Assembly: GCA_013400115.1 (NCBI GenBank) | Contig: VXBP01002362.1 | Coordinates: forward strand, 248,001-312,000 | Length of the DNA stretch: 64,000 nt | Direction: 5' to 3' | Source: Rhinopomastus cyanomelas | Lineage: Eukaryota; Chordata; Aves; Bucerotiformes; Rhinopomastidae | Shown: positions 23,327-34,206 of the stretch, piece by piece | Position numbering within the stretch: the first letter of the stretch is position 1 | Layout: each line of letters starts with the position of its first letter | Position numbers and translations under genes: made by a program | The notes under the pieces: model-generated | What the model saw: only the letters and a program-made list of their open reading frames with translations | What the model was told of the DNA's origin: nothing | Databases searched by the model: none

Positions 23327-25683
23327 TCATCCCCAGGCAGGTACAAGCTCTGCTGGAGAACTTCCATTCAGCAGAGTCCAGCACCATATTCAGCAGGTTT
23401 CAGTTTCTTTCTCCAAACCAGGACTGGGAAGTTTAGGATGATGGAATAAATTGAAGGAATAAAGGTCTGACTATGAAGCTTGGTGATTGTACTCAGTTAG
23501 TAAGACATAAAAACCCCCCTACAGGTACAGAGTAGGATTATTTGTTTTTGATGTTGGGTATCGCTTGCACCATAGTTACAAATTATAGGATCATAACCAG
23601 GCCCAGTATGTTTGGTACTCAAAGCCCACCAGTTTGGCTATATGTGGAAGAATGCAGAATGCACCATCCTTTTATAAAGACATCAACATTAAAGAGACAT
23701 TTTAAAAATATCCTCAACCATGGCTTTGCTGTTAAAGCTCAACATTGAAAAAGTCACTGTCAGACCAGCCTGAGCTTCTCTAATGGGTTAAGAGGAGGAT
23801 CTGTGCTACTTTTGGATTCTTTTCGCTGTGGCAGCAGTTGAATTTGGACTGAAATTGTGGTAGTGTGCAATTAGTGGAGGAAGCAGATATTCAGGTTTCT
23901 TTTTCTTGGCTTTATAGATGGGCCTGAATGGTGTCGTTCAGATAGCAACACCAGTCATGGGAAAGATGGACTCGATAGAAAAGTCTGCGTTTTGGCCTTG
24001 TGGGGAAAACCAAGGCAGCCTTGAGCATGAGGAAGCAACCATTTCACTCTCTTCTCTGAAAGTCTTTCAGAGGACAGAAAAACTGTGGCTGTGTCCTGGA
24101 GGGAGACCTTATTTTTGTTCTTTCTTGTTGTGTACCTTCATATAAACATATCCAAGACTGAAAGTATTTGGCTGTTCTTCCTGTCTGGAAATATAACGGG
24201 AGTCATAATGGTTAGGTAAGTTAGCTGAGGGGGTGATGGATCTCACTCTTCCTTAGCCACCTGGCAATTAGGCATCTTGGCTCTGCAAGTTTTCTTGGCT
24301 CCAAGAGCCAGAGAAGTTAAAAAAAGGCACCTTCACCAGGCAGGCAGTTCAGCCTCTGCCTTAAGCACCTGTCTTAGGACTGGATGACTTACTGTCTGGA
24401 GGTGTTTGCTTCTCTGCCTTACCTATAGATCAAATGTTCAGATCGTTTTTAGAAGGGCAAAATGTGCTGTCCCTGTGTGTCTAGTCTCCCAGTCTGTGCT
24501 CCCACTGTCCTGTCACTGTGAATGCTGCTGCTTTGCCACCAAATTCAAGCTGCTGCAGTCATCATTTCTGTCCCCAAGAGACTGCTGAAATGAAATGCCC
24601 CACCTAACAGGAACACGCATTGCAGGCAAACTTTCCACACCTCTTCTTTCACACAGATTAGTACATCTCTCTTTTTTTAGCAGGAATACTTTATGCAGTG
24701 TGTCTAAAGAGCTACCAAACAAGGGTGAGGACTCACTTTAAGCAGTGTCCTACCAGTTTGGTGTTGGTACTACATCTCTGCATGTAGTTTTATCAGCTGT
24801 TTCAGGACTGTTGTTTTACATCTGACATTGTTATGCTTTGGGACAAAGATACAGTGGCGCCTCCTGGATGACTATTTTTATGCTATTGAAAACAGAGCTG
24901 CTTTTTCCCCTTCCCTAGAATCTTGTTCCAGTAGAAGTCTCTTTAAAAAATAGATAATTTGCTGTCTACATCTGGTTAATGCTTGATTTATGATGTTGTT
25001 GCTGGGCCTTGTAAAATAGGGCAGCTCCTATCACAACATTTCTGGATGCATAAACGGTAAAGCCATTTGAAAATCTCCTGCCCTGTAACTCAATATTATT
25101 TAGCTTATGCTTTGATCTTGTGCCTGGAAAAAAATCTTTTCCTTGAAACCCTGCAAGTTTTCACAATCCGAATAATGCATCAAAGCTGATACAGTATGTA
25201 GCTCGGCCAATCTCCAGCATTAGCTCACTTCATGAACCTAAATAAATGTATTTCCCTCCCTTCTTTCAGCTCTAACTTTGTGTTTTCTTTGTGGTGATTC
25301 GGGGGAACAATGTGCTGCTAGTGCTTGGGGAAGCAAGAGGGTGAGAGCGCTGGGTAACGCCAGGCACTGCACAGTCAGATGCTTCCTCCCAGAGGACTGC
25401 CAATGCCCTGAGCGTCTCTAGACGTCTCATGAGCACAGACTGCCACTCCTGCCAAATTGCACAGTGGTTTTGAGGATGGAGACAAATATCCACGGAGTAT
25501 TTACTTGATGCTATCACACTCATTTGTCTCATAACCAAAGTCAGAGTCGCTAGAGGTGAAATTCAGTGCATCAATCCACTGCTCCTTCTACCCGTCTTTG
25601 AAAGGAACATCATTAACATGCCTTACATGTGAACAAATGTGGCTTTGTTCCATGTTACTTCATTACTGCATTATTGAGGCTGA
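23327..25683. other. Unique intergenic sequence, no gene seen
   Basis: No exon or repeat recognised. The stretch at 24,885-25,250 is AT-rich, has a low CpG content and contains several homeobox-type and GGCCAATC-type motifs, so it is a candidate conserved noncoding element. Confidence 0.5.
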
Positions 25684-25850
25684 TACATTTGAAAGCCAGA
25701 AGGCACCTTTATGATCACCTAGACTGATCTCATCAGTACCACAAACTAGTAATCTAGGCAGTAACCTGTGGTTGATCTCTATCACGTATTTTAGAAAAAT
25801 AGCCAGTTTCCCATGGCAGTTTGGACTGATCTCCCTAGATGTGCTGATTT
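25684..25850 (-). mobile_element. Possible ancient CR1-like relic
   Basis: GAAAGCCAGAAGGCACCTTT, then ATGATCACCTAGACTGATCT, resembles the reversed 3' end of old amniote CR1-type LINEs ('...gccagaagggaccattgtgatcatctagtctgacc...'). The following 'gtggttgatctctatcacgtattttagaaaaatagcc' also fits. The match is diverged and rests on pattern memory only. Confidence 0.5.
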
Positions 25851-26462
25851 CCCGCTAGATGGTTGCCAAAGGGAGAGCAAAGAACACAATAGCAAAGCCC
25901 ATATTTGTTGTGCAGATCTGGAAGAGATGTTTCACCCTAGGAAGCCAGACAGGCCTAAATACAAACAAAGATGGAAGCAGCGCTATTCTGTAGATCTGAA
26001 TTTAGATCTAACCTTTGGCCAAGGGCCTATTTCCCCTTTAAAGTCAAAGTGGAAAGCAACCTACTAAAGGAAGAGAATCTGCTACTTGGATATCATGGAT
26101 GAGCTCTGACAAAATGCAACCTTTAGGACTTGATACAGAGAGAAAGATTTGTTGTTCTGGAGAAAAAGAAATGCCCTGACAAATGTTTCTAATTTTATGT
26201 TTTCCTTTTTGATTTTTTGATGAAGACTGGGGAAGACTGAAGGAGCCAATATCCATCCCTGAAAACAGCCTCCAGGAGGTGGCTGGCTCCTGTAAGATCT
26301 TCAGGCTTTCCCCATATGATGGTAGAAGAAGAGCTGATAACTGACATGTCATCTTTACAGTGAAATGTAGTAGCACATGGTCTACCTGGCATTGCAAACC
26401 TGCTTGGGGGAAGAAAGAGACGAGCTGACTGCAACAGAAGTGGGTTTTACCGTGTTAAGTTA
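25851..26462. other. Unique intergenic sequence, no gene seen
   Basis: No exon or repeat recognised. The minus-strand ORFs (26,044-26,434) overlap each other in two frames and show no domain. Confidence 0.5.
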
Positions 26463-26630
26463 TAGAATCATTAAGGTTGGAAAACACCTCCAAGATCACC
26501 AAGTCCAACCATCAACCCAACACCACCATGCTCACTAAACCATGTTTCTGTGTGCCATATCAATGTTTTTTGAACAACTCTAGGAACAGTGACTCCACCA
26601 CTTCCCTGGACAGGCTGTTCCAAGACCTGA
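26463..26630 (-). mobile_element. CR1 LINE, 3'-end fragment
   Basis: Reversed tail ATAGAATCATTAAGGTTGGA, then ACACCTCCAAGATCACCAAG, then TCCAACCATCAACCCAACAC and 'ccaccacttccctggacaggctgttcc'. Same subfamily as the copy at 2,176. It ends where an opposite-orientation CR1 tail begins. Confidence 0.93.
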
Positions 26631-26712
26631 CCTGTGTGACTTGGTCTGGGTGATCCTACTGTGGCAGGGGGATTGGACTAGATGATCTTTCGAGGTCCCT
26701 TCCAATCCCTAA
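26631..26712 (+). mobile_element. CR1 LINE tail in inverted orientation
   Basis: Forward-oriented CR1 3' end: CTTGGTCTGGGTGATCCTAC, then TGTGGCAGGGGGATTGGACT, then AGATGATCTTTCGAGGTCCC and TTCCAATCCCTAAT. It lacks its own octamer repeat and is joined directly to a minus-strand CR1 tail. It starts with CCTGTGTGAC (26,631-26,640), whose exact reverse complement GTCACACAGG lies at 26,735-26,744. The neighbouring minus copy is missing exactly the block present here. A local rearrangement is therefore more likely than an independent insertion. Confidence 0.85.
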
Positions 26713-27090
26713 TCATAGAATCACAGAATCATTAGTCACACAGGAACGCATACAGGTGGGTCTTAAATGTCTCCAGTGAAGGAGACTTCACAACTTCCCT
26801 GGGCAGCTTGTTCCAGTGCCCTGTCACCCTCACTGTGAAGAATGATTCTATGATTCTGTAATGTCCATTCTAAATATCCCCTGGTGCAACTTCAGGCCAC
26901 TTTCTCTTGTCCTATTGCTAGTGACCTGGGAGAAGAGGCAGATCCTTAGCTCTCTACAAACCCCTTTCAGGTAGTTATAAAGAGCAAAAAGGTCTCCCCT
27001 CACCTTCCTTTTTCTCCAGACTAAATAAGCCCAGTTCCCTCAGCCACTCCCCACAAGACCTGTCCTCCAGACCAGTACCATGAAGCAGTG
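26713..27090 (-). mobile_element. CR1 LINE, 3' end with rearranged tail
   Basis: Reversed tail CATAGAATCACAGAATCATTAG, then directly GTCACACAGGAACGCATAC. The ~70-base block that normally lies between these two is absent. The RT C-terminus follows ('cttccctgggcagcttgttccagtgccctgtcacc', 'gtctcccctcaccttc'). A small insert, TGATTCTATGATTCTG (about 26,844-26,859), interrupts the coding homology and is itself a forward CR1 octamer tail. Confidence 0.93.
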
Positions 27091-28131
27091 CTCTGTTCAA
27101 TCTGTGTTTAAGAGTGATGCAGGAACACAACATCCCATAGAAGTTCCAGGCAAGCTGTTACTGAAGTGCTGTGGAAACAAGACTGGTGCTGGAACAAAAG
27201 GTGAAGGCACCTAGAGGGGGGCTGCAATGATTCAGTTCTGGGAAGATTATTGATTTATTGAAAGAAGGTCAAAACCACTCAGCAAAAGGCAGGAAATCTT
27301 CGTACAAAGAGACTCAATGTGGAACTGAGAAACTTTAATCTTGAGCAGGAAAAAACAGCACTCACAAGTGTAAATGAAGCACTTAGAAAAGCTAAGTAAA
27401 GAAGGTCAAGGCTTTCCATGACACACAGCAGTTGTTACAGCAGGGCAATAAGCAAACACATCCCAACAGCTGTGACTGGCAGTGTTGGCTCGTATGTGAC
27501 GTGCAAAAAAGGAGTGACGCATGAGGAATGAGCTCAAGTGCCACAGGAGGCTGGAGCTCTTGAGTCAAAACTACTCAATTTCTTTGAGCCAAGGTCTGGC
27601 CTTTATCACTGGATATGCAGTGCAGCCATACTGCAGACACCCTTTACTAAGCTTTCTTGGTTTCAAAACCACTGTAGCCACATCCTAGCTGCCTGTTGGG
27701 AATGATCTCTTCCCCGTGTAAATTCCAAGTCTGTGCCTAAGAGCACCAGCTGGCCTGGGTCAAAACCATGCCAGCGATTATGTTAGTGTTTCTGATCAGT
27801 TACAACTACAGGCAGAGGGGAGAAAAAAACCCAGCACAAGCCCTTTACCTGCAGCACGCCCATCTGAGGTATCACTTGAGCTGCTTCTTGCCTCTGCAGT
27901 TCATGACATTTTCCCCACTGCCCAGTGTGACTGTGTAGTTTGTAAACCAGGATGAACCCATGCACCCAATCAAAAGCCAGACAGGAGAGCAACCACCACT
28001 TAAAAGTGGTGGAAGCTGCACGTGGGAGTTGGGTTCTACAATCATGGCTCCGTTTACAAGGCACTGTAGCTCCAAACAACCAATGGGATGCACTTGTCCC
28101 AGAGGGGGAAAAGGATCCTGGGGCAGGCTAT
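27091..28131. other. Unique intergenic sequence, no gene seen
   Basis: No exon or repeat recognised. ORFs around 27,783-28,175 overlap on both strands. Confidence 0.5.
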
Positions 28132-28232
28132 GGCTTGGTGTAGCTGATCCTGCTGTGGCAGGGGGATTGGACTAGATGATCTTTCGAGGTCCCTTCCAAT
28201 CTCTAATGATTCTAGGATTCTGTGATTCTATG
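28132..28232 (+). mobile_element. CR1 LINE, 3'-end fragment
   Basis: GGCTTGGTGTAGCTGATCCT, then GCTGTGGCAGGGGGATTGGA, then CTAGATGATCTTTCGAGGTC and the tail ATGATTCTAGGATTCTGTGATTCTATG. A 100-bp, well-preserved copy of the TTTCGAGG subfamily. Confidence 0.95.
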
Positions 28233-31200
28233 CCTGAACCTCTCGTAGTGTCCTTTCTGCCACCCATCAGGTTGTTAAGGTGGCTGGAGAAGGTAGAGGG
28301 TTGGAGTTATGAGAGGGACTGTTGCAGAGTTTTGGCGCATGGCTCCTTGCTCACATCTTCTCTGGTCTACAAAAGACAGAAGGACACAGTTAAAGTTTTT
28401 GTGTCTGCTCCCACATGGATGTTCTTGAGACAGGAGCACAAGGTTCCTGCTGTCTCCCTGTGGTGTGTAGGCTTCCACTCCACCCTACCCTGCCTTCCTC
28501 TAGCAGTCTGGTGACGAAGGCAGCTTACCTGGACACAGAGGTGTCTGTGTGTGTGCAAACACTCCTCTGGTTGTGTGCATTCATGGAAAGCCAGCACAGA
28601 AACCAGCACTGGCACAGACAGTTTGTGCTGTACTGGAGCAAAGCTGGGTGCATTTATCTATTTGCAATTTTCATCATGCAAACAAAGTTGTACCAGCAAG
28701 GCCGAGCTGAGTATGGAGCAGATTGCCTGAAGATCCCTTGTGTAAGCCAAGAAGAAGCAAAGCTCTAGAAGAAATATTCTTTGCAGTGTTATTTACTAAA
28801 GCTAGCAAAGCATTTCTGAAAATGCTGCTGTGTTGAGCTCCAAGAGCCTCATAGGAGAGAAAGAACTGCTTTTGGCTGTCAATGCTGAGAGCCATGTAGC
28901 CACAAGAAAATGTTCAAGTGAGCGATTTAGAGTCAAGAGTATATATACACAGGATGTCTCAATTACAAGTAGTTTGTACATTAGGGATTTGCCGTGGTGG
29001 TGCTATAGACATTTGGCCCAAGAGGTCTGGTGGAACAGCCCCCCGTGAATTTCTCTCTCCAGTCACTTAGAAACTGCAAATTATAAATCCCTGCTTTGGA
29101 CTCTGCTTTGGGCTCTGTAGAAGCCTGTGGTAATGAAATCCACTGCACAGTTAGTCAATGGGTAGTACTGGGGTTTTGTTTGGTCTGAACCCGCTGCACA
29201 ATCATTTCTCCAGGTGGCCATTAGTTCTCACGTCATGAAAATATTTACTTGATATTTGCTCTTAATCCATCTCCTCTGCAGGATCATCCTTTTAGACACC
29301 TCACTTATTTTCCAAGTGTTCTATACTTGTGTTCATGTTTGGTATCTTTGTGGGAAAGCTTTCTGATCCTATGCAGTCCTCTCACACAGATGATTAACTG
29401 CATGAGTGTCAGATACTGAGTTAACGCTTTCAAAGAGTTATCAGCAACCACTCCAGGTTACGTTCTGTCTGTGGTACTGCAGAGACTTGCAGCATAGTCA
29501 TAGCAGGTGTTTCTGTGTGTGCTGGTTTCCATTGGGTGGCACTGAATTTTGCTGGGTAAGCTATTGCCCAGTCTCTTGAATGGAGTTCTTTGCAGTTCTT
29601 TTCCTCAGCAGCAGAAGCCTTAGTTTTACCTGCTTCAGTTCTTCCCTCTGAAAGCTTTATCACTGCACTGTCCAAAGCATCCAATTCAAATTACCTTGGG
29701 TTTGATGATTTTTCAATAAATCTCAGGCCAATGCTTGAGGAAAAACTGCCTGGGACTTCCTGGAGCTGGTCCAGGGCTGGGGCACATGAGAGCACCAGGG
29801 TCGCTGGTGTTGGTCTGAGCCTGTTCAGCAGCTGGAACTGCTGTAGCTGCCCCCAAGAAGTTTTTGGTGCCAGTGCTGACAGAGCTCACTGCATGTAGGT
29901 CTTCCTCTTCGTGAAGCTGTTTGGAGAATGTGGTAGGGCACCCTCTCTATCTGTTGCACGAAGCATCAGCCACTGGTCTTCCTGTAGCAACAGCATTCCT
30001 GACGTGGCTGCCCAGCAGGACATTTACCAAGCTGACGACATCTCATGGGTGCAAGAGACCATGGCAGTGCTCTGCTAAAGAGTGAAATGTGAGCCTGGAT
30101 AAGTAGGACAGAAGGTCCGAAGCCAAGCATGTGATTGTCCCTTAGCGTGAAGAGTGTGACTGGTCTGTTTCCTCTTCTAGCTCTGGGTGGCTTGTCCATA
30201 CTTGGGCTTGCTTTTTCATCTGAGAGGTTTTTCAATGTTCCTGTCTGTACAGCAGTAGGGAAAGTACAGAAAGGACCTCAGGGCTGATCAAAGCTAAGAA
30301 ATGGCTCCTGTCCAGGAGCAGAGACATGACTGAAGAAGAATACAGTACAAGTCCACAAAATCATGAGCAGCAGGAATAAAGCACCTAGAGGATCATAGTG
30401 TCTTCCAGTAATAGAAATGGAGGAAGCCAAATGCTACACTCAGATGGCAAGGTCAGTGCAAAGGAAAGGAGGCAGTTGTGCTCCCGGGGAGGTGGTGAAG
30501 GTGTGGGACCCAGTGCCGCCAGGGTGGGTAGGTGCTCAATGTTTACATAAGCTCAAATTCATAGAAGAAATATCCATTGGTAGTTATTAAATACAAAACC
30601 GCAACCTCTGCTCCAGGATATCCATGAAGGCTGAAAGAACATCCTGAAGCAGAGTATTATAAGCTTGTCCTTTTATACTCTTCCCTGGCATCTCTTTTTT
30701 TGCCAGGAAGGGAAAAGATTCTGAGATAGAAGGATCCTTGATCTGGCACACTTGGGCACTGTTAGGAATGCAGGTGTGTTCTTCGCAGGAAGGCAAAATA
30801 AGTCTCTGTTGGCATTTTGGACAATTTGATCCCCCTAATCTTACAAACTTGGTGAAACAAGGTTGTAGTTAAGACAAATCTTTAGGACACCAGCACACAA
30901 ATGGCATGACCCCTTCACTGATCTTGGCCTAAAATAGCTGCTAATTTGCCCACGTTTAACTCACATCCAGTAAAGAGGAGTAACATTTCTATCTGAAGGA
31001 AAGACAGTGCAGCCAGAAAAACTAGGAGAGTTTGTCTATAGTAGCCAGCGTTGAGTGATACGGGGTGTTAGTGTCCCTGATTTAGTTTCCAAGTTGATTT
31101 AGCCATATGAGATCATTCAGCCGTGCTGTGTCAGTAGTTAAATCATAGCCTTATACTCCCAAATCCACTTCCAAATATGTGTATAAGAGAGGTGCAGCCA

Positions 31201-33720
31201 CAGAAAGGTGCATTTGGGGATGCTGGCCATAACGATTCTTTTTTTCATATTGGGGTTTTGTTTGGAAAGGAGTGCTGTGTGATACAGCATAGGGCTTAGT
31301 GCTGCTGAGATCCTTCATGTGCTTCAAACCAAGTAGACGCAACATGTGCAAAAATCAAGGTCACCCAGAGATGGAGGCCACCCAGCCTGAAAGCTTGGCT
31401 CAGCCACGCAGGAGTCATTTCCTCAGCCTGCCAAAGCATGAACCAGGGGTTAGCGTATGCTCGAGTATGTCATGGTGTTCATCTGATAACACTGCGTGAT
31501 GATTAATCTCTATAATTAATTGCACATTAATATAGTTCACTGCAGCATATTGAAACGGCAATGGAGATTCCCTCCTCAGTACAACAAAGAAGTTCTATGG
31601 TTCAAAATAGAACAGGTAGGAAAAAACCCCCTTATTTTATATTTGAGTGATGCAACACGTCAAATTCATGTGTCACTTGTGATATCTATACAATCCTCAT
31701 TCCCCACCCTCTGGACACCCTACGTGCAGGACTTGCTTGCTACCACTCGGGCAGCCTTGGACGTGGGAAGATTGTGGTTATCTTGGGCAGTCCTCTGCTC
31801 AAAGTAGAAGACTGAAGAGCTACACCAAGCCTCCTCTGTAACCCTGGGCAGGAGCACTGCATTTCTGTTGGGAGACATGTATCATGGAGCTGCCATGGAG
31901 TGGAACACTGTCCTGGCTGTTTGCAGATAAGGGAGTGTGCTGAGCTCTCTGAAGGACTGAAAGGCTTCTCTGAGGGTGTGTGTTTCACTCCCTCCATAGC
32001 ACTCTATGACATTATCTGTGTGACCAAAGCCATAGTTTGGTCCTTTCTTACTCTAGGGTTCTTAAGGTGGCAGGCATTTCTTCACTCTGGGATTTGATAG
32101 GACTCATCCAGGGAAGGGTAAAAACCTTCCTAGGCTGCCCCTGTTTAATCTAAAAATGAAATGGTGAATGTCAGGCTGGGAGAAAGTGAAGTTTTTCTTG
32201 CAGCTGACCCGCACTCTTGGACTTGATTAAACGAGACGGACCCTGTAGACACCAGGTCTGTGAAGAAACCAGTCATGGTACAATGGGTGGATGCTGACCA
32301 CTCCAGTATAATCACGCAAAAACATATGTCAAGGCAAAATTAAAATGTGAGCAAAGCCCACCATGAACAGGTTGTGCTCTGCTTCTTAACCTGAATTTGT
32401 TGCCCTTGATGTTGTTGCAGAGTTATTTCTGGAAGGAAAAAAACCAAGTGGAAAAATTAGGAAATCTAAAGCACAGAAGCAAAGAAACGTTGACCCACAC
32501 ATGTTTGCACACAGCCAAGCAATGGGTGTGAGAAGGAAAACAGGCAAAAAGCAATCACATTTCTGGCAGTAACAGCTTCTGCAGCACTGCATTGCTGCAC
32601 CGCATTCATTCCTAATGAAGAGACTGAATTTTAGTAAGAAGATACCACTGTGTCCAGATGAGAGTGTGGACAGTCTCCTGGGGTGTGGACCCCAGATACT
32701 AAAAGGAAATGCGATTCATGGTGGTAACTGCAGCTCTGCCAAGAATCTAAGAACAGATTCTCAAGGATGATTTTCTTGAACAGCACTAACCTGGAGATTT
32801 CTGAAGTCATTGTGAAAGACTTACAAAAAAACCCCTATGAATGTCATGTGAGGTCAGGAAAGAACTGAATATCAGATGTTTTGTCCTAATCCTAACAGGC
32901 CAGCAAATGGAAGCATTGAGTAAAGTTCCTGTTGTCAAAAACACACCAGTTGATAAAGCTCATACTAGAGATGAAAGAAGATGGAATCCCTGAACAAGGC
33001 AGTGCTAGAAACCTCTGTCCTTTGATTAAAGAAGCTATTCACTTAACAAGATGATTCTGGGTATCAAATCTAGTTTTGCTAAATGGTGTCTTCTGTGTAA
33101 GCATGTTGCTGTGAAATACAGGCTTTGGCATGGAACCACCCAGTAGAATCATCCCCAGTCCAACAAGCTGGTGGAAAAATATATCAGACTCACAGGAAAT
33201 ATCTGTAGCAAGGCAAGGAGGAGTGATTGGAAGGTAAACAAGTGGAGAACAGACGTGGGAATGCTCAGGAGTTCAGAAATGGAAGTTGCCATTTTGAAAG
33301 GAAGCACAGGAATGCCACACATCAGCTGAACTGTCTGAAACATAGGTGGTGGGAGGGCTGGAGAGCTAATGAGAGCATAGAAACTGATCTGCGTGGAGAT
33401 AGGAGGTACGTCGGAGCGAGGCACGTATCAAGGAGTCCAGTGCACCTCTGGGAATCCGAGTGAGGGACAGACTCCTCTCAGAGGGTGAAGTGCTGAGAAT
33501 TGAAGTTGACACATGAATTCATCTCACAACCAGGTGAAAGGACCAAGGCTGGGCAGGCGCCTCCTACTGTAGTCAAGGGCAAGACTGGGTTTGCTGCTGT
33601 TTGTCACCTCTGTCGCCAAGAAGTTGTTTTAGCTCCACTGCTGGCTTGCAACCCAGTAGGCATTGAACGGTGGGGACACAGGCCGTGCCAGGCCTTGATA
33701 TGAGGGATGCCCTACTCTGT
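28233..33720. other. Unique intergenic sequence, no gene seen
   Basis: About 5.5 kb without recognised repeats. ORFs reach 117 codons (28,415-28,768) and have no domain. An AT-rich block at 31,485-31,560 (GATTAATC, AATTAATTGC, ATTAATATAG) looks like a possible homeodomain-binding or conserved noncoding element. Confidence 0.5.
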
Positions 33721-34206
33721 TGTAGGGAGGGAAGATCAGCCTTGTAACAAGCTCTTGAGGATCTTCAGCAACCCTAAGTGGCTGCCCCTGGTCCCTAAGT
33801 GGCCACACTTAGTGCCCCTCTCAGTATAAAAGCAGGACCTGTTTGCAGAGAGACAGTAGGGAGTTGCACCTTGAGAATGTCTATGTTGTCAGAAGGACCC
33901 CTGACCATCTCTCTCCCAATCTGAGCTCTCCACCACAGCGAGATGGGACGAGTTGTACTAGGATGAGGAATCAGGTTGTGCATTACTCAGGTGTTCTCCC
34001 TGGTGGTCTCTGCATGGCTGCGGCAGGACACGGGCTGGTTGATTTGCCTGTTGTTGAATTTCTGGGTCAGTTTGCTTTCTGATGCACCTGCATTGAGCAG
34101 GGTTGTTGTTTCATTTGTGTCTTCTGTTGCTGGCTGTGCCATTTCGTTTCTGTGCCCCATAGAAATAGGTAATAAAAGCTACTTGTGTTTTCTGCTGATG
34201 GTTGCA
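33721..34206 (+). mobile_element. Possible solo LTR of an endogenous retrovirus
   Basis: The block has the layout of an LTR. It starts TGTAGGGAGGG. A 10-bp direct repeat CCCTAAGTGG (33,772-33,781 and 33,793-33,802) precedes a TATA box TATAAAAG at 33,825-33,832. An AATAAA polyadenylation signal lies at 34,171-34,176, with a GT-rich element right after it. TGCA-type ends are possible at 34,206. No target-site duplication and no primer-binding site or coding part were found, and no family was recognised. It could instead be a chance array of motifs. Confidence 0.3.
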
